From the NCBI GenBank assembly GCA_913063255.1, contig CAJXYJ010000009.1, positions 1 to 39,988 of the forward strand: 39,988 nucleotides of DNA. The letters run 5' to 3'. The position numbers and the translations under genes were made by a program. Shown here piece after piece: positions 34,969 through 39,988 of this stretch. The notes beneath the pieces are model-generated. The model searched no databases. It worked only from the letters and a program-made list of their open reading frames with translations, and was not told the origin of the DNA. Source of the stretch: an uncultured Flavobacteriales bacterium. Its GTDB lineage: Bacteria; Bacteroidota; Bacteroidia; Flavobacteriales; Flavobacteriaceae. Each line of letters opens with the position of its first letter. Position 1 is the stretch's first letter.

Positions 34969-35987
34969 TCCTTATAAATCAACTCAAAGATTTGTATTCT
35001 GTTATTATAACTGTCTGCGATATAAATATGGTCAGTGGCATCGATAAAGATCCCTGAGGGCATCCAAAATTCAGACGTTTCCCTTCCTTGCTTTCCAAAT
35101 TGGTATAAGTAATTTCCTTGGGCATCAAAAATTTGTACCCCATGAAATAAGGCATCTACCACATAAATATGTCCATGCCTATCGGTGGCAACCCCTTTGG
35201 GTCTAGCTAAGAAACCCGTTCCGTTGCCATTTTCTCCAAACATAGAGACAAAATTACCGGCATCATCAAAAATTTGAATGCGATAATTGATAGCATCTAC
35301 AATATATACCATTCCCTTTTTATCGATCCAAATAGAGGTAGGGAAATTAAATTCTCCCTCACCCATGCCTCGTTGCCCTATGGTTTTAATTCGTTCTCCC
35401 TTGTCGTTTAAAATGGAAATTTGATGTTTGGCAGTTTCTACCACCCAAATCTCATTTTTTAAGCTTGAATAGGCGATCCCTGTGGGTTGGCTTAACACTA
35501 AGCTATCATTGAACAATCGCAATGTTTTTTGATCTTCTGAAAGGGAATAAATTTTATTATCCCGAGAATCGGTAAACAATAGCTCTTTATTAGGTAACAG
35601 ACAAGCACTAACTAAGGATGAAAAATAAGCTTCCTTTTTCTTTAATAGTTTAGGTATTTTTAATTCGCCATCCTCCGCAAAAAAAACAGTACCATTTCCT
35701 TGGTCTAAAACAATACTGGTTTCATGACTGGTGGCAATAACATGCACCGGTTTTTGAAAAGTGGTTATCTCACTTTTACCCAATACTAATCTTTTAAACC
35801 ATCCTTTTTTCTGTTTTTTTATATCTTCTTGTAAAGGTGGAATTTGACCCACCCATTGCACTCTATTCAATTCAAAAAAATCAAGGACATCTACATAGGT
35901 AGTATCTTGCGAATTTACAGTACCTACAGAAAGGAATAATAGTCCTATTATCCAATAATATTTAAATGTGCGTGTCATTAGTTCCAT
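34965..35987 (-). CDS. Secreted NHL-repeat beta-propeller protein coupled to the 12-haem gene
   Basis: 340 aa from 35987; an ATG at 35978 gives a cleaner signal peptide ('MTRTFKYYWIIGLLFLSVG', cleavage after VNSQ) and fits the nearby -7 box better. NHL repeats fill the C-terminal two thirds: 'GQRGMGEGEFNFPTSIWIDKKG', 'FLARPKGVATDRHGHIYVVD', 'WMPSGIFIDATDHIYIADSYNNRIQIF'. No haem motif. Four-base overlap with the 12-haem gene. It is the third NHL/multihaem pair of the window. Confidence 0.9.
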   Translation of the reverse strand: MELMTRTFKYYWIIGLLFLSVGTVNSQDTTYVDVLDFFELNRVQWVGQIPPLQEDIKKQKKGWFKRLVLGKSEITTFQKPVHVIATSHETSIVLDQGNGTVFFAEDGELKIPKLLKKKEAYFSSLVSACLLPNKELLFTDSRDNKIYSLSEDQKTLRLFNDSLVLSQPTGIAYSSLKNEIWVVETAKHQISILNDKGERIKTIGQRGMGEGEFNFPTSIWIDKKGMVYIVDAINYRIQIFDDAGNFVSMFGENGNGTGFLARPKGVATDRHGHIYVVDALFHGVQIFDAQGNYLYQFGKQGRETSEFWMPSGIFIDATDHIYIADSYNNRIQIFELIYKE

Positions 35988-35988
35988 A

Positions 35989-36031
35989 CGAAATTACTGC
36001 TTCCAAATGATTTAGACTCTGATATTTATCA
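35989..36031 (-). promoter_or_regulatory. CRP/FNR-like dyad between divergent NHL and CBM9-like genes
   Basis: Dyad TGATATTTATCA at 36020-36031 (centre 36025.5). On the - strand TAATTTCG (plus-strand 35989-35996) begins 29.5 bp from the centre, one mismatch to TAnnTTTG. If this is the promoter, transcription starts inside the annotated 5' end, favouring the ATG at 35978. On the + strand a perfect TAATTTTG (36048-36055) lies at another distance (22.5 bp) with TTTA 19 bp before it, so the dyad could repress or be neutral for the + gene. Confidence 0.55.
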
Positions 36032-36073
36032 TATATGAATTTTTCATTAATTTTGTTTAAAATTAGCATTTAA

Positions 36074-36688
36074 ATGAAGATCCTTTTTAATACGCTATTA
36101 TTCCTTGTCTTTTTATATACAGGAATTATCTATAGCCAGCATAATCAATTACAGCTAAATAAAACCTCTGAAACTCATAATATTGATGGGATAATCAACG
36201 AAAAAGAATGGAGTGATGCCAAAAAAATACAACTAGAAAGAACCCAGGAATGGAAGATCGATGTTTTGGTTAGTTATGATGACCTATATATATATGTAGC
36301 ATTCGCAAATTTGGAAGGTACTGACCAAACTAGATTAAACGCAGAAATATTGGTGCAAACCAAGATTGATGAAAATGGATGGGACGAAAACACTTTTTGG
36401 TTTCATTCCTCCTATGGAAATTGTTACTCTCAAGGCGAATACTATAATTGGGAACATTGTTCTAATAATCCATCGGGGTGGAATGCCAATACCTACCCAT
36501 TTAAAAATGGGAATGACAATATAGAGTTTAAAATAAGTTTTGCTGCATTGCAAATGGAAGCACCATTATCGGGAGCTAAGTTAAGGGTTGCTTTTAAAAT
36601 GAGTGGGGCAGATGAAATACATACTTATTGGCCAAAAAATGCTTCTATTGAATCTCCGAGTTCCTGGGGCTTGCTATACTTTGAGTAA
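36074..36688 (+). CDS. Secreted CBM9/DOMON-like beta-sandwich protein
   Basis: 204 aa, signal peptide about residues 1-21 (ending IYSQ). 'NIDGIINEKEWSDAKKI' is the typical opening of CBM9-like domains, followed by 'VLVSYDDLYIYVAFAN' and 'NDNIEFKISFAAL', and 'SWGLLYFE' at the end. The same fold family includes carbohydrate-binding and haem-binding (DOMON/EB_dh-like) domains. Two cysteines ('GNCYSQ', 'EHCSN') could form a disulphide; no CXXCH is present. Whether it binds sugar or haem cannot be told from sequence alone. A promoter-like TTTA-N19-TAATTTTG precedes it. Confidence 0.75.
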   Translation: MKILFNTLLFLVFLYTGIIYSQHNQLQLNKTSETHNIDGIINEKEWSDAKKIQLERTQEWKIDVLVSYDDLYIYVAFANLEGTDQTRLNAEILVQTKIDENGWDENTFWFHSSYGNCYSQGEYYNWEHCSNNPSGWNANTYPFKNGNDNIEFKISFAALQMEAPLSGAKLRVAFKMSGADEIHTYWPKNASIESPSSWGLLYFE

Positions 36689-36797
36689 TTTTTTTTGTGC
36701 TATGTTTTATGATAAAATCTTATTTGGAAGACGGTATTATTTATATTTTTTAGTCCTAGATCCCTCATCGCCTGCTAGTTTTATTTTAAATAGCCTA

Positions 36798-36933
36798 CTG
36801 AAACTACAATTCTCCATATTTACTTTTCAATGTGTGCTGATTTCAGCCATTACACAGGTGGGGATTGGTACTACCACTCCAACCGAAAAATTGGAAATAA
36901 ACTGCAACAGGTAAACTAGGCATTATGTTTTAA
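36798..36933 (+). pseudogene. Decayed fragment of a GIGTTTP-type surface protein gene
   Basis: The frame 36798-36914 gives a signal-like stretch and then 'AITQVGIGTTTPTEKLEIN', the usual start of Bacteroidota surface/tail-fibre-like proteins. At about 36903 the frame is lost; one frame over, 'ATGKLGIMF' continues the motif before a stop at about 36936. The start codon position is CTG. This looks like the 5' end of a broken gene with a frameshift and no remaining body. The rest of 36689-37231 is AT-rich and holds only the hemA promoter. Confidence 0.65.
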
Positions 36934-37101
36934 TTTTTTACTTCCACTAGACTCGTCTACCATAAAAATTAATTACAATTTTCCAACTGGATTTTAAAAT
37001 TACTAATATAACTCTCTGGTAATTATCACATAAAAATTGGAGAAAGAAAACTTCGTAAAATTTAACATTTTGAATAACAGGGTTTTGCGATTTTTCAAAA
37101 A

Positions 37102-37144
37102 TGATTTTTATCATATTTTAATACTTCATTACTTGTGATATTTG
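37102..37144 (+). promoter_or_regulatory. CRP/FNR-like dyad and -7 box for hemA
   Basis: Dyad TGATTTTTATCA at 37102-37113 (centre 37107.5). GATATTTG at 37137-37144 starts 29.5 bp from the centre and matches TAnnTTTG except for its first base. The leader would be about 80 nt. A poorer dyad, TGGTAATTATCA, at 37017-37028 has no suitably placed -7 box. Confidence 0.55.
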
Positions 37145-37231
37145 TATACGATAAGAAATCATTTTGATTCAAAACTTCATGTTTTACCAAAAAAAGTCAT
37201 CTGTGAATTATTTCCACACTAATTTTTTGAT

Positions 37232-38458
37232 ATGAATAGAACACTTCGTTATATAGGTATTTCACATAAAAATGCTTCTGTTGCACAAAGAGATATGTAT
37301 CACTTTTCTGATGAAGAAAAAAATAACATAACAGAACTCATTTGCCATACATTTTCCGACATAGCTGGATTATTTATTCTTGTTACCTGTAATAGAACAG
37401 AATTCTATTTTGAAACGGAAACAACTTCGGCTACAGATCTACGTGATTTTTTGATATGCTTAAAAGAAGCTAATGTTAACAAACAAAATAAGCAACTGTT
37501 CGGATTAAGCAATTCTACTAAAGAAACCGTTCGGCATTTATTAGAGGTTTCATCAGGGCTAACATCTGCAGTACTTGGTGATGCAGAGATTATTCATCAA
37601 ATTAAAAAAGCACATCAATATGCAATAGCTCATAAACTACAAGGATCTTTGTTAGAACGAGCCATGCAAACAATATTTAAAAACCATAAACGTCTAAGCA
37701 ATGAAACTCATTTCAGGGATGGTACCACATCTATTGCTTATAAATCTCTAAAAGTTGTATGTGATTTTTATAATAAGCCTTCAGAAGGGCCTAAAAAAAT
37801 GTTATTTGTTGGTGCTGGGGATATTGTAAAACAGTTATTTAAATATAATTCAAAATTCAATTTTGATAACATTTATATTAGCAATCGTACGGAAGAAAAA
37901 GCCATTACTTTAAGTAAAATATACAATTGTGAAGTATATGACTGGAACAAGGTACTCTCTAATAATTTTGAAGATTTTGATGTGCTAATAAGTGCTGCTA
38001 GTAATTGTCATCATCTTATTAAATACATTCCGGCTACAGCTACAAAGAAACTGCTAATCGACTTAGCAATACCAGAGAACATTGATAAAGCATTGGCGAA
38101 TAATTTAAATGTTAAATTCTATAACTTAGATGGTATCTCTAGAGAATTAGAGTACAATAAAGAAAAACGACTTGCTGCCATTTGTAAAGTAAATGAAATT
38201 ATTACGGAAGAACTTGCAATATTTAGTGCGTGGCTACAAGAAGCTCCTTTAAGAAAATTATTAGCAGAATATAAGATACTAGTGGATCGAAAGGTTAATC
38301 ACTATTTTGAAACTGATAGGGAAGAGTATGATGTACATTCTATCAGTAATCAGGTTATGCGAAAACTAATTAAACAACCTGAAAAGTTGGTAGATGCGAA
38401 TGAAATAGAAGCTATTATCACGGAACAGGTTTCTTTGTTAAAAGAGAGATATAATTAA
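37232..38458 (+). CDS. hemA: Glutamyl-tRNA reductase
   Basis: 408 aa, normal length. 'LRYIGISHKNASVAQRD' and 'LVTCNRTEFYFE' (nucleophile Cys53) form the catalytic domain; 'SSGLTSAVLGDAEIIHQIK' is the conserved core; 'FVGAGDIVKQLF' and 'IYISNRTEEKA' form the NADPH domain; a C-terminal helical dimerisation part follows ('QEAPLRKLLAEYK'). It makes glutamate-1-semialdehyde from glutamyl-tRNA, the first step of tetrapyrrole synthesis in bacteria with the C5 pathway. No other haem gene is adjacent. It appears divergent (for instance 'LVTCNRTEFYFE' for the more usual 'ISTCNRTE.Y') and may be a second copy supplying haem for the cytochromes; that needs the full genome. The upstream dyad supports coregulation. 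Confidence 0.95.
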   Translation: MNRTLRYIGISHKNASVAQRDMYHFSDEEKNNITELICHTFSDIAGLFILVTCNRTEFYFETETTSATDLRDFLICLKEANVNKQNKQLFGLSNSTKETVRHLLEVSSGLTSAVLGDAEIIHQIKKAHQYAIAHKLQGSLLERAMQTIFKNHKRLSNETHFRDGTTSIAYKSLKVVCDFYNKPSEGPKKMLFVGAGDIVKQLFKYNSKFNFDNIYISNRTEEKAITLSKIYNCEVYDWNKVLSNNFEDFDVLISAASNCHHLIKYIPATATKKLLIDLAIPENIDKALANNLNVKFYNLDGISRELEYNKEKRLAAICKVNEIITEELAIFSAWLQEAPLRKLLAEYKILVDRKVNHYFETDREEYDVHSISNQVMRKLIKQPEKLVDANEIEAIITEQVSLLKERYN

Positions 38459-38490
38459 TTCTTCCCAAAAGATTTAAAAACATGGTGCTA

Positions 38491-38520
38491 TGCCACATAA
38501 AGGTGGCAGAATTGTTTTTT
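38491..38520 (+). terminator. Intrinsic terminator of hemA
   Basis: TGCCAC (38491-38496) / GTGGCA (38503-38508) with a six-base loop, followed after GAATTG by T6. Confidence 0.7.
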
Positions 38521-38714
38521 GGCTAGTGAAAAAATCTAATCTGCAAATTGATGAATAGAAACCCACTGATGAGATTTTTCATCCCATCTACTTTTAGATT
38601 TAAAAGAATAGTTATTGTCAATGGAAAGCCATGAGTACTCAAATTTTATGATCCTTTCTAAAACTTGATTTAAAAGTAAAAGTTTATATTTACTCAGTTT
38701 AAAAATAAAAACAA

Positions 38715-39068
38715 ATGTCTGAACAACAATCCTCACGAAGAAAATTTTTAAAAATACTTGGTTTAACTGGTGCAGCATCTATGGTTGGCCCAAATGCTTT
38801 AGCAAGTTTTAATGAGCCTTCAGAAATATTAAAATTAAATAAGGAGCAGCAAGAATTTATGATTCGCTACGGAAAATGGATGGATGAATTTTTAGAGGTA
38901 ACCCGAATAAAGAAAAAAGACCCATACAATTCTGAAAATAATAAAAAGATGATTGCCTTAACTGAAAAAGTTCAAAAAATGAAACCTGAACTTACAGAGT
39001 TTTTAAAAGACGAAACTTTTTCAATTATATATATGGCGTCTATTAAACGGGTAAGAGATGAGATTTAA
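38715..39068 (+). CDS. Small Tat-exported helical protein of unknown function
   Basis: 117 aa. A twin-arginine signal 'SSRRKFLKILGLTGAASMVG' (residues 6-25) ends near ALASF. The mature part (about 85 aa) is predicted helical and charged ('EQQEFMIRYGKWMDEFLEVTRIKKKD', cut here) without cysteine, so it holds no haem c or Fe-S cluster. A frame on the opposite strand over its 5' end is not supported. No family is recognised. Tat export suggests folding or cofactor binding before export, or partnership with another Tat substrate such as the Fe-S proteins (speculative). Confidence 0.75.
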   Translation: MSEQQSSRRKFLKILGLTGAASMVGPNALASFNEPSEILKLNKEQQEFMIRYGKWMDEFLEVTRIKKKDPYNSENNKKMIALTEKVQKMKPELTEFLKDETFSIIYMASIKRVRDEI

Positions 39069-39157
39069 TAATTAATACTTTGGACTGTAATCAGCGCTTT
39101 TTTTTATTTAATTATGGGTATGAAGAGTTTATCACTAGTTTTATCATTTACTAATTT

Positions 39158-39403
39158 TTAAATAAGTCTTTTATTTCTAAATGAAATTCCTGAACCACTT
39201 TTAAGATAGCGTTCAAAGTTATAGGCTTTCTGCTTATTCTCAAAATAAGATAAGTACACAAGTTTTACTGGTAATTTATCTTTTGTAAAGGAAACTTCTC
39301 CTTTATTATGAGCTGTTAGTCTGTTTTTAATATTTGTTGTAAACCCAGTATAGTATTTTGAATTATTACACTTTAAAATATAAACTCCGTAAAGTAAATT
39401 CAT
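39158..39403 (-). CDS. Small GIY-YIG endonuclease-family protein B
   Basis: 81 aa from the ATG at 39403; the frame is open further to a TTG at 39469, but GIY-YIG proteins normally start just before the first strand, here 'LYGVYILKC'. 'YYTGFTTNIKNRLTAHNKG' is the second strand and arginine helix, and 'FERYLKSGSG' holds the catalytic Glu. It is of a different subtype from the protein at 26108. The 134-bp tandem array begins about 80 bp beyond the start codon, so both GIY-YIG genes of this window border arrays of hairpin-forming repeats. Confidence 0.88.
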   Translation of the reverse strand: MNLLYGVYILKCNNSKYYTGFTTNIKNRLTAHNKGEVSFTKDKLPVKLVYLSYFENKQKAYNFERYLKSGSGISFRNKRLI

Positions 39404-39483
39404 AATATGGTTTTTAGAGGGAGTTAATTCTATAAATATAGAGATTCTAAAATTATTAAATAAATACAAAACACTCCTTCGAT

Positions 39484-39988
39484 CTTCATAAATTCAGAGT
39501 TTCGTAGAGGTGTGTTTTAGAAGTGGACTGCGTCCACCGTACACCTTCGCAAACTTTTTGTTTGCTATGGAGTATAAATATGTGATAAATTATCAAAATG
39601 TAATTTTATCCTTCACTCTTCATAAATTCAGAGCTTCGAAGAGGTGTGTTTTAGAAGTGGACTGCGTCCACCGTACACCTTCGCAAACTTTTTGTTTGCT
39701 ACGGAGTATAAATATGTGATAAATTATCAAAATGTAATTTTATCCTTCACTCTTCATAAATTCAGAGCTTCGGAGATGTGTGTTTTAGAAGTGGACTGCG
39801 TCCACCGTACACCTTCGCAAACCTTTTGATTGCTATGGAGTATAAATATGTGATAAATTATCAAAATGTAATTTTATCCTTCACTCTTCATAAATTCAGA
39901 GCTACGGAGATGTGTGTTTTAGAAGTGGACTGCGTCCACCGTACACCTTCGCAAACTTTTTGTTTGCTACGGAGTATAAATATGTGAT
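39484..39988. repeat. 134-bp tandem repeat array, running off the window
   Basis: Units start at 39484, 39618, 39752 and 39886 (three complete, the fourth cut by the window end). Each contains GTGGACTGCGTCCAC (hairpin), an outer GGTGT...ACACC pair and GCAAAC-TTTTT-GTTTGC (hairpin), then an AT-rich spacer. Copies differ by a few substitutions and small indels near the 'GAGCTTCG' position. Short frames across the units are repeated translations of non-coding DNA. The period is much longer than that of CRISPR repeats and there are no unique spacers. Confidence 0.92.

Noticed and set aside
36603-36914. A 103-aa gene starting inside the CBM9-like gene
   Set aside because: Only its last part resembles a protein (GIGTTTP motif), and the motif continues in another frame, so it is treated as a pseudogene fragment from 36798.
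38570-38581. An eighth regulatory dyad (TGAGATTTTTCA) before the small Tat gene
   Set aside because: The half sites deviate and there is no TAnnTTTG-like box at 29.5 bp on the gene's strand.
38536-38778. An 80-aa gene on the - strand upstream of the small Tat protein
   Set aside because: It overlaps the Tat signal coding region, has low-complexity Lys/Phe/Leu content and no recognised features.
39510-39987. Three similar short open frames in the tandem array
   Set aside because: They are the same non-coding unit read three times, cross the hairpins and have no ribosome site or family.
39484-39988. CRISPR array at the right end
   Set aside because: The whole 134-bp period is repeated with no unique spacers, and no cas gene is present.

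Overview
The window is AT-rich DNA that looks like Bacteroidota, probably a Flavobacteriia-like lineage. The evidence is a type IX secretion (T9SS) C-terminal sorting domain, DUF5777-type barrel and Gly-rich/PKD surface modules, Bacteroidota -7 promoter boxes (TAnnTTTG), fused CcsBA haem lyases and AT-rich coding. Almost every gene serves c-type cytochrome electron transfer. I count 66 covalent haem motifs in nine proteins: 61 CXXCH, four CX3CH and one CX4CH.

Left part (1-9390, all + strand). First comes the end of an ethylbenzene-dehydrogenase-gamma-like haem protein, then a monohaem lipoprotein and a DUF5777 barrel. Two tandem, diverged copies of a four-gene membrane redox module follow (2361-5920 and 6100-9390): Tat-exported four-cluster Fe-S protein, NrfD-like quinone-site protein, Ig-like membrane-anchored protein, monohaem cytochrome c.

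Middle. 9554-17285 is a two-gene operon: a T9SS-sorted NHL beta-propeller/Ig/PKD protein and a 26-haem protein with a Gly-rich head and four Ig-like repeats. On the - strand follow two CcsBA cytochrome c maturation proteins (17663-24010). Divergent from them are two NrfJ-like/OB-fold proteins (24147-25597). Next is a field of palindromic repeats around a GIY-YIG gene (25675-26658).

Right part. A - strand operon (31729 to 26720) encodes an NHL lipoprotein, a 9-haem lipoprotein, a large outer-membrane beta-barrel and an 11-haem periplasmic cytochrome, which is the composition of a porin-cytochrome conduit. Next to it a monocistronic tetrahaem cytochrome (31882-32535) has its own strong terminator, and an NHL/12-haem gene pair (35987 to 33274) follows. 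Then come a CBM9-like protein, a decayed gene fragment, hemA, a small Tat protein, a second GIY-YIG gene and a 134-bp tandem repeat array running off the window.

The strongest new signal is regulatory. Seven 12-bp dyads of the form TGA(T/C)-N4-(A/G)TCA (CRP/FNR-like) each lie with their centre exactly 29.5 bp from the first base of a TAnnTTTG-like -7 box. They precede the second redox module, the 26-haem operon, ccsBA copy 2 and the NrfJ-like genes (one shared site), the conduit operon, the tetrahaem gene, the NHL/12-haem pair and hemA. I read the window as a coordinated, probably anaerobic, extracellular electron transfer locus with its own cofactor supply. The electron-transfer direction, the regulator and the terminal acceptor cannot be read from the sequence.
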